Assembly: GCA_002364085.1 (NCBI GenBank)
Contig: DEXK01000011.1
Span: forward strand, 453,863-517,862
Reading direction: 5' to 3'
DNA length: 64,000 nucleotides
From: Balneolaceae bacterium UBA3186
GTDB taxonomy: Bacteria; Bacteroidota; Rhodothermia; Balneolales; Balneolaceae
In this document: positions 1 to 7,892 of the stretch, piece after piece
Position numbering within the stretch: position 1 is the stretch's first letter
Layout of the letters: each line of letters opens with the position of its first letter
Notes under the pieces: model-generated
Databases searched by the model: none
The model's input: only the letters and a program-made list of their open reading frames with translations
Told to the model about the DNA's origin: nothing
Program-made: the position numbers and the translations under genes

Positions 1-1371
1 CACACTAAATTTACCTGCTGCTCGTGCACGATCTTTCTGTTCTTTCATCAACTCATTAAAGCGATCTTCATCTACTTCGATTTCTTCTTCTCTAGCCATT
101 AACTGAGTAAGATCGATCGGAAATCCATAAGTATCGTGGAGTTTAAAAGCGTCATCACCAGAAATAACTTCTTTTCCTTTTGAGACTTCTTTAAATAATT
201 GAATTCCCTGCCCAAGTGTTTTCAGAAAACTCTTTTCTTCTGATTTGATCACGTTGATCACGTATTCTTTCTGAGCTTCCATTTCAGGGAACACGTCCTT
301 GAATTGATCAGCAAGAACATCAACCAGTTTGTAGAAAAATGGTTCTTTGAAATTCAGTTTATCCCAACCGTATCTAATTGCACGTCTTAATATTCTGCGT
401 ATAACATAACCACGGCCATCATTTCCCGGTGAAGCACCATCAGCAATAGAAAATGCTACTGCACGAATGTGATCTGCGATAACTCTCACGGCTATATCTT
501 TCTCACTGTCTGAGCTTGAATATTTTATTCCGGCTAGTTCTGAAATTTTATCCAATAACGGAGTGAAAATATCTGAATCATAATTTGAAGTCTTTCCCTG
601 AAGTACAGCGCAAACTCTTTCGAAACCCATTCCAGTATCCACATGCTGGGCTGGTAGCGTTTTAAGAGAACCATCAGATTGACGATTGAATTGAATAAAT
701 ACCAGATTCCAGATCTCCATTACTCTAGGATCATCTGCGTTTACAAGAGTTGCTCCATCAACTTTTTTACGCTCTTCTTCTGATCTGAGATCAATATGAA
801 TTTCAGAGCAAGGTCCACAAGGCCCGGTGTCCCCCATTTCCCAGAAATTGTCTTTTTTACCACACTTCAGAATATGGGAATGATCGATCGTGGTTTCGCT
901 TTTCCAAAGTTCAATTGCTTCTTCATCAACCGGAAGTCCGTCTTCATCATCGCCTCCAAAAACTGTTGCATAAAGTTGATCGGGATTTAATCCCCACTTA
1001 TCAACCAATAATTCCCATGCCCAGGCAATTGCTTCTTTTTTGAAATAATCGCCAAACGACCAGTTACCTAACATCTCAAACAAAGTGTGGTGATAAGTAT
1101 CGTACCCAACTTCTTCAAGATCGTTATGCTTTCCACTTACTCGAATACATTTTTGTGTATCTGCAGCACGGCTCCACTCTTTACCCTCGTGAGAAAGCGT
1201 TGCTTCTTCTCCTAAAAAAATAGATTTGAACTGATTCATCCCAGCGTTTGTAAACAAAAGAGTAGGATCGTTTTTTGGTGCTACCGGAGCACTTTCAACG
1301 ATAGCGTGGTTCTTTTCTTTGAAAAAATCGAGGAATTCCTGACGGATTTGTGATGAAGTCTTAGTGGACAT
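1..1371 (-). CDS. alaS: Alanyl-tRNA synthetase, N-terminal 457 residues (runs off left edge)
   Basis: Charges tRNA-Ala with alanine in the cytoplasm. The reading frame is open from ATG at 1371 to base 1. The visible part covers the class II catalytic core: the N-terminal helix and strand ending in LLFTNAGMNQF, then KHNDLEEVGYDTYHHT and FEMLGNWSFGDYFKKEA, GDTGPCGPCSEIH, and HVDTGMGFERV, followed by the tRNA-recognition part with DGRGYVIRRILRRA. The editing and C-terminal domains (the family is about 870 residues) lie outside the window. It is transcribed away from the DUF502 gene, leaving a 189-bp intergenic promoter region between them. Identity is certain; only completeness is unknown. Confidence 0.97.
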   Translation of the reverse strand, partial: MSTKTSSQIRQEFLDFFKEKNHAIVESAPVAPKNDPTLLFTNAGMNQFKSIFLGEEATLSHEGKEWSRAADTQKCIRVSGKHNDLEEVGYDTYHHTLFEMLGNWSFGDYFKKEAIAWAWELLVDKWGLNPDQLYATVFGGDDEDGLPVDEEAIELWKSETTIDHSHILKCGKKDNFWEMGDTGPCGPCSEIHIDLRSEEERKKVDGATLVNADDPRVMEIWNLVFIQFNRQSDGSLKTLPAQHVDTGMGFERVCAVLQGKTSNYDSDIFTPLLDKISELAGIKYSSSDSEKDIAVRVIADHIRAVAFSIADGASPGNDGRGYVIRRILRRAIRYGWDKLNFKEPFFYKLVDVLADQFKDVFPEMEAQKEYVINVIKSEEKSFLKTLGQGIQLFKEVSKGKEVISGDDAFKLHDTYGFPIDLTQLMAREEEIEVDEDRFNELMKEQKDRARAAGKFSV

Positions 1372-1560
1372 CAATTTATATTAAGAAATCGGTTGAAAAT
1401 TAAGATGGAGAAGATAAAAAAAATATGCTTCACACTCGACGTTTGATTTATGTTTACTTAATTATTTGAAATCTCGGGAATCAAAAAACCGAAATAAACA
1501 TTTTGTGCTTTCATGAATTAGTGGCGACATTTATTTAGAATTCAAATTTACTAGACAACT

Positions 1561-2136
1561 ATGAAAACTATTCTCAATTTTTTCTTCCGCGGAATGTTAA
1601 TTGTATTTCCTGTAGGAGCTACCTTTTACTTAGTTTCCATAGCTATAGGTTGGGCAAATGAGTCGCTAAATTATCTATTTTACAGCTGGTTTGACTATAA
1701 CATTCCCGGGTTAGGGATAATAACCGGTTTTATAGCCATTACACTTATTGGCTTTATATTTACAAGAGCGTTTACCAAACCTATTCTCCATTTGTTTGAA
1801 AAACTTCTAACCAGAACTCCTTTAGTGAGTATTATTTACAGCTCATTAAGAGATCTCACAGAAGCTTTTGTGGGGGACAAAAAGAAATTTACAGCCCCTG
1901 TTGTAATTGATTTTGGCGTTCCTGGAGTAAAACGATTAGGTTTTATAACCCAAAAATCTCTTTTGGATCTTGGTTTGGAAGATGAAGTAGCCGTGTATTG
2001 CCCTCATTCATACAATTTCTCAGGAAATTTATATATAGTTGACAAAATGCATGTTAAACCAATTAAGAAAGATCCCGCTACTTTTATGAAGTTTGTGGTT
2101 TCGGGAGGTGTATCAAACCTTAATGAGATTGATTAG
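1561..2136 (+). CDS. DUF502 family membrane protein
   Basis: A 191-residue inner-membrane protein of the DUF502 family, whose function is not established. The N-terminal stretch FFFRGMLIVFPVGATFYLV forms a first membrane segment (about 8-30), and a second lies around 47-70 (GIITGFIAITLIGFIFTRA). The following LLTRTPLVSIIYSSLRDLTEAF block is typical of the family, and the rest is a soluble beta-rich domain with VDFGVPGVKRLGFIT. The length is normal for the family. It stands alone, divergent from alaS and convergent with the FNR gene. Confidence 0.85.
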   Translation: MKTILNFFFRGMLIVFPVGATFYLVSIAIGWANESLNYLFYSWFDYNIPGLGIITGFIAITLIGFIFTRAFTKPILHLFEKLLTRTPLVSIIYSSLRDLTEAFVGDKKKFTAPVVIDFGVPGVKRLGFITQKSLLDLGLEDEVAVYCPHSYNFSGNLYIVDKMHVKPIKKDPATFMKFVVSGGVSNLNEID

Positions 2137-2221
2137 AACTCTTCTTATTCCCTGTGTGCTGAAGTCCTTCGCTTTTTTACTTAAAGATCTAGGCTGTATC
2201 ACTTATCCAACTCAAGATTAA

Positions 2222-2252
2222 CCTTTCACTTTTCACTTTTCACCTTTCACTT
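2222..2252. repeat. Short imperfect tandem repeat of CTTTTCA/CTTTCACT units
   Basis: Between the stops of the DUF502 and FNR genes, pyrimidine-rich units (CCTTTCACTTTTCACTTTTC and on) recur four times. No clear hairpin is present, so it is simple-sequence spacer rather than an evident terminator. Confidence 0.5.
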
Positions 2253-3174
2253 AATACACTTCTTCGAATGTTCTTGATGAAGGTTTGATATTCTTTTTTA
2301 GATCTTCCCAACTCCATTCTGAAGGAGGAATTTCTGCAAGATCACCACGAACCTGTAAATATTCCATATGTCCTTGTAATGCAAGATTCTGATAGATACC
2401 CGTTTCCATTCCCTTCATTCCACAGATATAAATTAGGGTATTCTCTTTTTCAAAAATTGGATTCAAAGTTTCAGCATGGTCATTGATCACACTTTGAACA
2501 TAATATTTGCTTCCATCACTTCGACGGTCTTCTCTGGATACACAACTCAAATAATGGAAATTAGAGTGCTTCTCGGTCATTTCTTTTATGAAATCCGGAT
2601 ACAGAATATCTGTTCTGTAGGCACAACCAAATACCAGAGCTACGTCACCTGTGTAACCTGATTCAAATAATTCCATGATCATTCCTCTAAAAGGAGCAAT
2701 ACCCGTTCCGGTTGCAAAAAACACGTAATTGAAATCCTGAGCATTTTCCGGTAACAAATATCTTTTACCACTTGGCCCTGTAAGTTGCACTTTATCGCCC
2801 GGCTTCAGATCAGAAAGATAGTTCGAAGCAACTCCCAGATAGAGTTTTCCATCTATTTCATCTATAGATCTTTTAACAGTTGTTGAAACCAGATGTGGCT
2901 TACCTCCTTCTCCCTTTGTAGGAGATGAAACCGAATATAAACGCAATTTATGCGGACGACCTTTTTCATTCTCACCGGGAGGAAGTACTCCAACTGACTG
3001 TCCAACTCTGATTCGATTCACTAAATCCGTTCCTGATATATCAAAAGTAATATGACGAACAATATTAGGGCTGTTTTCAGTAGTGCAAATATAATTTTCA
3101 ACTATAGTTGCTTCCGTTGGGTTTTTAGGTGAATAAATATTTAATTCAACTTCCGGGAGGATAATCTCTGCCAT
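2251..3174 (-). CDS. Plant-type ferredoxin-NADP(+) reductase
   Basis: A 307-residue cytoplasmic flavoprotein that moves electrons between NADPH and ferredoxin or flavodoxin. FAD-binding motif RLYSVSSP is at residues 78-85 and the phosphate-binding GPSGKRYLLP follows near 133. The NADP-binding domain starts with FFATGTGIAPFRGM near 153-164, then VFGCAYRTDILY and ICGMKGME. The chain ends in EEVY, and a C-terminal tyrosine stacking on the flavin is a hallmark of plastid-type FNR, distinct from the bacterial Fpr and thioredoxin-reductase-like FNR types. ATG start at 3174. It appears monocistronic. Confidence 0.88.
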   Translation of the reverse strand: MAEIILPEVELNIYSPKNPTEATIVENYICTTENSPNIVRHITFDISGTDLVNRIRVGQSVGVLPPGENEKGRPHKLRLYSVSSPTKGEGGKPHLVSTTVKRSIDEIDGKLYLGVASNYLSDLKPGDKVQLTGPSGKRYLLPENAQDFNYVFFATGTGIAPFRGMIMELFESGYTGDVALVFGCAYRTDILYPDFIKEMTEKHSNFHYLSCVSREDRRSDGSKYYVQSVINDHAETLNPIFEKENTLIYICGMKGMETGIYQNLALQGHMEYLQVRGDLAEIPPSEWSWEDLKKNIKPSSRTFEEVY

Positions 3175-3198
3175 TCCAATAATTAGTTTATATGCATA

Positions 3199-3232
3199 AA
3201 AAAATCCGATGCTCTAATTGAACACCGGATTT
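3199..3232 (-). terminator. Rho-independent terminator of the outer-membrane protein gene
   Basis: On the minus strand AAATCCG pairs with CGGATTT around a 17-base loop and is followed by a run of seven T residues. It lies about 20 bases past the stop of the gene at 3254-3823. Confidence 0.8.
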
Positions 3233-3253
3233 ATAAAGTAAGGTTTTTCTAGT

Positions 3254-3823
3254 TTAGAAATAAAACGTTAATCCTGCGGATATAACATTTCCACTAAACT
3301 CGGTATCATCAAGGTCATCACCTTTGTCGTCGAGAAATAAATATCTATAATCGATATTCAATCCTGCACTTTCATTTAAAGGAAGATCGAGTCCAAAACC
3401 CAAATGATATCCAATATTAAATTCGGCGTCATCACCCGGAGACACAAATCCACCGTCATAATCATAAAAAGTATAATATGCTCCAAGCCCAGCTAACCCA
3501 TAAGGTTGGAAATTAGAAGCCAAAGGTACATGCATTAACAGTGTGGCAGTTACAGGTACTTGTTTGATAGTTAGATCACCGTTCGTTGTTGAGTAGCTTT
3601 GCTCTCCTCTGTACTCTGCTGCAAATTCAAAACCAAAAACTTCTCCACGCGTTCTTGTTTGGAATCCAATAAACATAGTTCCGTCTTCGGCATCAGGAGC
3701 CTTATAATATCCGATTTTTGGACCGATTCCTGACCTATCCTTGGTTGGAGCTGTTTGAGCTTTGGTATGAGATGAAAATGTTAATAAAACTGCTAATGTT
3801 AGAGTAGATATAAAAAGTTTCAT
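3254..3823 (-). CDS. Outer-membrane beta-barrel protein (porin-like, unknown cargo)
   Basis: A 189-residue secreted protein. Residues 1-22 form a Sec signal peptide ending at THTKA-like small residues before QTAPT. The mature part has alternating amphipathic strands (GYYKAPDAEDGTMFIGFQTR, LAGLGAYYTF, YHLGFGLDLPL, AGLNIDYRYLFL) and ends with the aromatic FYF that marks barrel insertion by Bam. The size is that of 8-stranded OmpX/OmpW-like barrels. It has its own terminator. The ligand or role cannot be read from the sequence. Confidence 0.75.
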   Translation of the reverse strand: MKLFISTLTLAVLLTFSSHTKAQTAPTKDRSGIGPKIGYYKAPDAEDGTMFIGFQTRTRGEVFGFEFAAEYRGEQSYSTTNGDLTIKQVPVTATLLMHVPLASNFQPYGLAGLGAYYTFYDYDGGFVSPGDDAEFNIGYHLGFGLDLPLNESAGLNIDYRYLFLDDKGDDLDDTEFSGNVISAGLTFYF

Positions 3824-3852
3824 AATTAGTATTAGTTGTTGTTAGATAATAC

Positions 3853-3887
3853 TTTAATGGATATTGGGTTAAGTAAGTTCCATTAAA
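3853..3887. promoter_or_regulatory. Inverted repeat TTTAATGGA/TCCATTAAA
   Basis: Two perfect 9-bp arms around a 17-base loop lie between the beta-barrel gene's start (3823) and the repeat protein's stop (3912). No strong T-run follows on either strand, so it may be a 5' leader hairpin of the barrel gene or a weak terminator of the gene upstream. Confidence 0.4.
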
Positions 3888-3911
3888 TAATACTAATACC
3901 ACTTTTTTCAG

Positions 3912-4595
3912 CTATTGATTGCTGATCCTGTATCTTACTAACTCATCAACAGTAAGTCTTTCTCCTCTTTGCTCCATTAATCTTGCAGCGATGCCATCAG
4001 TTACATTTACACCGCGCATCCTCATGAGGTTTTCTTTTGTGAGCTCTTCTTTAGTATACCCCAGATCCATCATTCTACTGGTAAAATTTGCTGTTACCCC
4101 TGCTCTTCTTGTTTCTGCTAGTTCTTCTATTGTGAGTGAATAACCTAATTCTTTCATCATTCTTGCATAGTCTGAACTTACTCCTGCATTTTGAAGCTCA
4201 ACAAGTTGATCTAAAGTAATATCTGTATAACCAATATCATGTAGTTGTTGAGTTTCTGTAGCAGTTACCCCTTCCCTTCTTAGGTTTATCAATTCTTCTC
4301 TACTGAGCTCACCATATCCCATTTCTGTCATCCAAGCTCCCATGCCCAGCAATAGATCTTCACTAGGCTCACTTATTGCTTGTTCAATTCTATCGGGTAT
4401 ATCATTTATTCCGGAATAATCTATTCTTGACCCTACATAAAAAACGAGAGTAGCTATAAATGCGAATAAAAGAATATAATTTGAAAGTTTTCCGGAATTG
4501 GAATTCTTATCCAGCCTTCCTTGATTAAGTTGAGAGACTGTATCGTCTTCGAGATCTTTTAGATCGTTCTTTAAATTTCTGAATTTTGTGCTCAT
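3912..4595 (-). CDS. Membrane-anchored helical-repeat protein
   Basis: A 227-residue protein with a charged N-terminal tail, one membrane segment at about 40-57 (ILLFAFIATLVFYVG), and about five consecutive 28-30-residue helical repeats. The repeat pattern is GY..x.LTxEELxxLRxAGVTAxxxxxM-x-L, seen at MGYGELSREEL, IGYTDITLDQL, LGYSLTIEEL and LGYTKEELTKENL. Similar repeats are found in the C-terminal tails of some Bacteroidota M56/BlaR1-type peptidases, but no peptidase domain is present here. It probably displays a protein-binding solenoid at the membrane. It precedes nothing on its strand except the beta-barrel gene, and the receiver gene lies 65 bp upstream. Confidence 0.6.
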   Translation of the reverse strand: MSTKFRNLKNDLKDLEDDTVSQLNQGRLDKNSNSGKLSNYILLFAFIATLVFYVGSRIDYSGINDIPDRIEQAISEPSEDLLLGMGAWMTEMGYGELSREELINLRREGVTATETQQLHDIGYTDITLDQLVELQNAGVSSDYARMMKELGYSLTIEELAETRRAGVTANFTSRMMDLGYTKEELTKENLMRMRGVNVTDGIAARLMEQRGERLTVDELVRYRISNQ

Positions 4596-4660
4596 AATTG
4601 CCCATTTTTATTTCCAGAATGATTACGAAAACTTCTAAAAAAAGATTCGAATTTTTAAAA

Positions 4661-5026
4661 TCAGACAATCAATTTTAATGACTTATCCAAGTCACCTATT
4701 GTGAAAGGCTTCACAATCAAGTCAACAAAATCAGTGTCTTTAGCTCTTTCAAAGTTCAACCGATCTGAATTACCTGTTAAATATATAACTTGAGGACTTA
4801 TAATTTCTTTGATCTTTGCTACTGTATCTATTCCATCCATTTCACCTTTCAATCGAATATCCATAAGAAGCACATCAGGTTTTTCTCGATTTGCAATTTT
4901 GATAGCCTCTTCCCCTGAAACTGCCTTTCCAACTACAGAATGACCAAGTTCTTTAATCATATTTTCAACTACCAAAGAGATGATCATATCATCTTCTACG
5001 ATCAGCACCTTTTTACTATCGCTCAT
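4661..5026 (-). CDS. Single-domain response regulator (receiver only)
   Basis: A 121-residue CheY-like receiver with no output domain. The acidic pocket is D12-D13, the phosphoacceptor is D56 (LLMDIRL), the switch threonine is T84 (YLTGNSD), and the conserved lysine is K106 (IVKPF). Such stand-alone receivers pass phosphate in a relay or bind a partner protein. No histidine kinase is adjacent; the only kinase in the window is at 36450. It is co-directional with the helical-repeat membrane protein, a possible partner by position only. Confidence 0.88.
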   Translation of the reverse strand: MSDSKKVLIVEDDMIISLVVENMIKELGHSVVGKAVSGEEAIKIANREKPDVLLMDIRLKGEMDGIDTVAKIKEIISPQVIYLTGNSDRLNFERAKDTDFVDLIVKPFTIGDLDKSLKLIV

Positions 5027-5104
5027 ATTTTTTGAAACTTTTTTATTCGCTTATCGAATCTTTTTTTGAAACCTTAAGTCAATGTAAAAAAATAATGGCT
5101 TCTT

Positions 5105-5956
5105 TTATAACAATTTAACTTCCAGAACTTCTCCGGTAATAGTACTAAAAAAAATATTCCATCGTATTTGACTTGTATTGTGTTGTAGTACTTTTAGTAT
5201 CCACACTTTATGAATTTCCAGTCCAGCATCAACATTAACTGCAACATACCTTAGTTCAGGAGCTTCAAATATATGATCTTCTGTTATTTCTTGTTCAAAT
5301 ATTTGATTCGTTTCATTTGCATAGCGTACTTTCATTCCCACTACTGATTTTTTGGCTTCACTTGATCCAAACTCTATGAAACCCGGATCAACAACCGGAT
5401 ACCAGTTTCCCCAAATTCTGTTTATACCATTTGAGTCTAAATAAACGACTACTTCAGTCCCTGAAACTATTATTCCATTGACCTGTTGAGGTTCAAATGT
5501 GAATTTCCATTGCAGTGGTACATTATTTATATCAGGACCTTCACAAATCGTACATCCATCAAGCGAAGTAATTTCTGCCAATGTTAAACTTTCAATTTCT
5601 CTGGTCCCGGTAAATGCAGCGTTTTCGAAAAGCTTCAATTTTACCAAATTCAGGAAATCATCATCATAAATAAGTTCTTGTTTTTCTATTTCTCTATTAA
5701 GACAGGGATTAATATCATTTGGAAATAATACTCTGCTAAATCCTGTTAACCCATATTCATTCAAAGTAGAACAAATCAACCCTTTATTCATTTGATGATA
5801 AACATCATTCAAAACTCGAAGCTCATTCATTTCCAATCTTTTTATGAAGACAGGGTAATCATCATTAACATCGACCGGAGATAGTGATTCACAGCCTATG
5901 TAAAAGGCTCCAAAAATTAATAACAGATAAGCTAACTCTTTTCTAATCACCATCAT
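5105..5956 (-). CDS. Hypothetical lipoprotein
   Basis: A 283-residue protein I do not recognise. A lipoprotein signal is visible: a hydrophobic stretch LLLIFGAFYIG followed by Cys22, so it should be anchored in the envelope. The start is two ATG codons in tandem (5956 and 5953). A CxxC pair occurs in the middle (DGCTICEGP). The C-terminal half is beta-rich with phrases such as VYLDSNGINRIWGNWYPVV and WNIFFSTITGEVLEV, which suggests an immunoglobulin-like or PepSY-like sandwich, unproven. It is divergent from the DAO-family gene. Confidence 0.6.
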   Translation of the reverse strand: MMVIRKELAYLLLIFGAFYIGCESLSPVDVNDDYPVFIKRLEMNELRVLNDVYHQMNKGLICSTLNEYGLTGFSRVLFPNDINPCLNREIEKQELIYDDDFLNLVKLKLFENAAFTGTREIESLTLAEITSLDGCTICEGPDINNVPLQWKFTFEPQQVNGIIVSGTEVVVYLDSNGINRIWGNWYPVVDPGFIEFGSSEAKKSVVGMKVRYANETNQIFEQEITEDHIFEAPELRYVAVNVDAGLEIHKVWILKVLQHNTSQIRWNIFFSTITGEVLEVKLL

Positions 5957-6053
5957 TATCCTTACATATAAAGTTAGTTATACTTCAGAATTACTACAAC
6001 AGTATTATCAAAGTTCTTTACTTTAGTAGTGAATAAACCAGAGCGAAATTTGA

Positions 6054-7196
6054 ATGAATAAAAGTATAGCAATTATTGGAGCCGGAATCTCCGGAATTAC
6101 AACCGCCGTTTTGCTTCAAGCTTTTGGGTTTGATGTAACCATTTACACTAAAGAACACCTCTTCTCTGGTACATCAAATCCTAAATTTGCCAGCCGGTTT
6201 CCTTCTGCTTCTATAATTCCACATTCAGTATCTCATCGGGAATTAAACGAATTGTTTATCACTAGCCAGTCTTTCTTTAAAAAACTACTTATGTCCTCCT
6301 TCCCGGGGTTAACAAAACATGAACACTTTGAACTTTTCGCATTTGATACCGAACAACCCGAATATCTTAGCCAAATGGAAGACCTAAAAGATTTTTCCAA
6401 CCTAGATTGGTGTCCTAGCCATTCTGAAATTGATACCAAAAGTGGCTGGGGCTATACCTGTTTATTTGCAGACTGGAACTTCTATTTCCCTCATTTAATA
6501 AAAAAATTCACTGCCCAAAATGGGTACATTGTTCAACAGGATGTGGATATTAATCGACTTAGCGATTTGAATGAAGATATAATAATTAATTGTACGGGAA
6601 TTGGATCGAATCAATTACATAATGAAAACGAAAGACCTCTTATCTTAAAAGGACACCTTCTAAGAGTAAAAAATACTCCTGATTTAAAGTCTCCTAATGG
6701 GAATACCATTTCTTTTAATTTCTCTCCGGGATTTAACCTTTACTCTGATTCAAACAGCACCCCACTTGATGTATACTGTTATCCAAGAAAAAACGATTGG
6801 ATCTTAGGAGGAAGCAGGTTTAAAGGCACGTTGGATAAGAATAACCAATGGATTCCTGATGACCCTGATTCCGAATCTTTTCCAAATCAAATTGAGTCAT
6901 TAAATTCAGATATCATAAAGAACACTTTTGATATCGATCTTCAGCAGTTTACAGAAAGAGAACATCAATATTCATATCGGTATGTTAGAAAGGAAAAAAA
7001 TGGGTTACGAATTGAAAAAGACGAAGCGTCTAAAAAACCTTTGATCCATAACTATGCACATGGTGGAGCAGGCGTTACTTTAAGCTGGGGTTGTGCTTTT
7101 CGTTGTATTCAGCTAGTACTGGCAGAGCTTGCATTATCACAAGTTGATTGCGATGACGCTACAGAGAGAGTGTCAAAAGCTATTACTTCTTCCTAG
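6054..7196 (+). CDS. FAD-dependent oxidoreductase, D-amino-acid oxidase (DAO) family
   Basis: A 380-residue soluble flavoenzyme. The N-terminus holds the Rossmann dinucleotide fold (IAIIGAGISGITTAVLLQ, residues 5-22). The C-terminus carries HNYAHGGAGVTLSWGCA, closely matching the HxYGHGGxGxTxxWG signature of eukaryote-type D-amino-acid oxidase and D-aspartate oxidase. The Tyr-Arg pair region YSYRYVRKEKNGLRIE also fits. It most likely oxidises a D-amino acid or related amine to a keto acid plus ammonia. The stop overlaps the convergent MerC-like gene by 14 bp. Substrate is not readable; a link to D-amino acids from cell wall is speculation. Confidence 0.75.
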   Translation: MNKSIAIIGAGISGITTAVLLQAFGFDVTIYTKEHLFSGTSNPKFASRFPSASIIPHSVSHRELNELFITSQSFFKKLLMSSFPGLTKHEHFELFAFDTEQPEYLSQMEDLKDFSNLDWCPSHSEIDTKSGWGYTCLFADWNFYFPHLIKKFTAQNGYIVQQDVDINRLSDLNEDIIINCTGIGSNQLHNENERPLILKGHLLRVKNTPDLKSPNGNTISFNFSPGFNLYSDSNSTPLDVYCYPRKNDWILGGSRFKGTLDKNNQWIPDDPDSESFPNQIESLNSDIIKNTFDIDLQQFTEREHQYSYRYVRKEKNGLRIEKDEASKKPLIHNYAHGGAGVTLSWGCAFRCIQLVLAELALSQVDCDDATERVSKAITSS

Positions 7197-7569
7197 ATTT
7201 TGATTTGTAATTTTGCCAATGTCCCCATATCAAGAGAATGCTTCCAATAAGTGTTACTCCTGCTTCCCCATATTCACCAAGTATATCATTAAAATACCAC
7301 GCAAGGAAAATCAGAAACAAACCTGATATAAGCAGAATAGTGATTTTTGGAGACTTATGTCTTTGCCTTAATGACAAATAAACCGCCGGAGCAATAGCAA
7401 TAAAAAATATCAGGTGTGTATACTCATGAAACTCTTCGAAAGCCGGCCATAATGGAATTAATGCAACTATTACCGGCACTAACAAACAATGAATTGCACA
7501 AATGCCTGATAAACCGATTCCTACTCTATCCCAAAAACCTGGTTTAGTATTATTAGATTCTGTTTTCAA
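7183..7569 (-). CDS. MerC-like small membrane protein
   Basis: A 128-residue inner-membrane protein with four predicted membrane segments. The first contains GLSGICAIHCLLVP with C24 and C28, matching the Cys/His-bearing first helix of MerC-domain proteins; the second follows LIPLWPAFEEFHEYTH. MerC itself imports mercuric ion, but the Bacteroidota homologues of this size mostly sit outside mer operons and their metal is unknown. The frame begins with TTG at 7569 and no ATG or GTG lies upstream before the stop, so a TTG start is proposed. It overlaps the DAO gene tail to tail. Confidence 0.7.
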   Translation of the reverse strand: MKTESNNTKPGFWDRVGIGLSGICAIHCLLVPVIVALIPLWPAFEEFHEYTHLIFFIAIAPAVYLSLRQRHKSPKITILLISGLFLIFLAWYFNDILGEYGEAGVTLIGSILLIWGHWQNYKSKSRKK

Positions 7570-7788
7570 ATTTTGGAAATCGACTTTTAAATTCTTGAGT
7601 GGTTTAAGGCGCTAAAGATATTAATATATCCGCTGATTATTTCATTGAATTTATCACTTAAATTAAAGAGTTCATGTTTTAACAACTATCAGTCATTTTT
7701 TTACACTGATATACATCTTTGCTTCCTTAAAAAATTGCTGTTCTCATTGTTCCGGAGTTCTTGAGATTCAAACCTAGAATTTTGGAAG

Positions 7789-7810
7789 GTCACAATGTTC
7801 TCAATGTGAC
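7789..7810. promoter_or_regulatory. Imperfect palindrome GTCACAATG-N4-CAATGTGAC
   Basis: Nine-base arms with one mismatched pair, centred about 93 bp before the ATG of the NagB fusion. The size (22 bp) suits a dimeric regulator site. It could serve the GntR/LacI-type regulator encoded just downstream, but this is inference. Confidence 0.4.
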
Positions 7811-7852
7811 TTTAAGCAGACTTAGCGTTATTATTCCTGCTCCGTCTAACAA

Positions 7853-7867
7853 TGGCACAAATTGCCA
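7853..7867. promoter_or_regulatory. Perfect palindrome TGGCA-N5-TGCCA
   Basis: Five-base perfect arms in 15 bp, ending 25 bp before the ATG of the NagB fusion. Placement between promoter and start is typical for a repressor operator. The candidate ligand-sensing repressor is the GntR-type protein at 9821-10918. Confidence 0.4.
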
Positions 7868-7892
7868 AAAAAAATAAATTCTAAATAAAGAA

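Larger units (their letters stand above)
7570..7892. other. Divergent intergenic region upstream of the NagB fusion
   Basis: These 323 bases separate the MerC-like gene and the NagB-PIG-L gene. No open frame with coding character is present. Two inverted repeats (7789-7810 and 7853-7867) stand out close to the nagB start and are listed separately. The remainder is AT-rich. Confidence 0.7.

Noticed and set aside
7183..7569. Mercury-resistance MerC
   Set aside because: No merA, merR or merT is present; only the Cys-bearing helix is shared.
7789..7810. CRP/FNR-type binding site
   Set aside because: The half-sites read GTCACA...TGTGAC, the opposite arrangement to TGTGA...TCACA.
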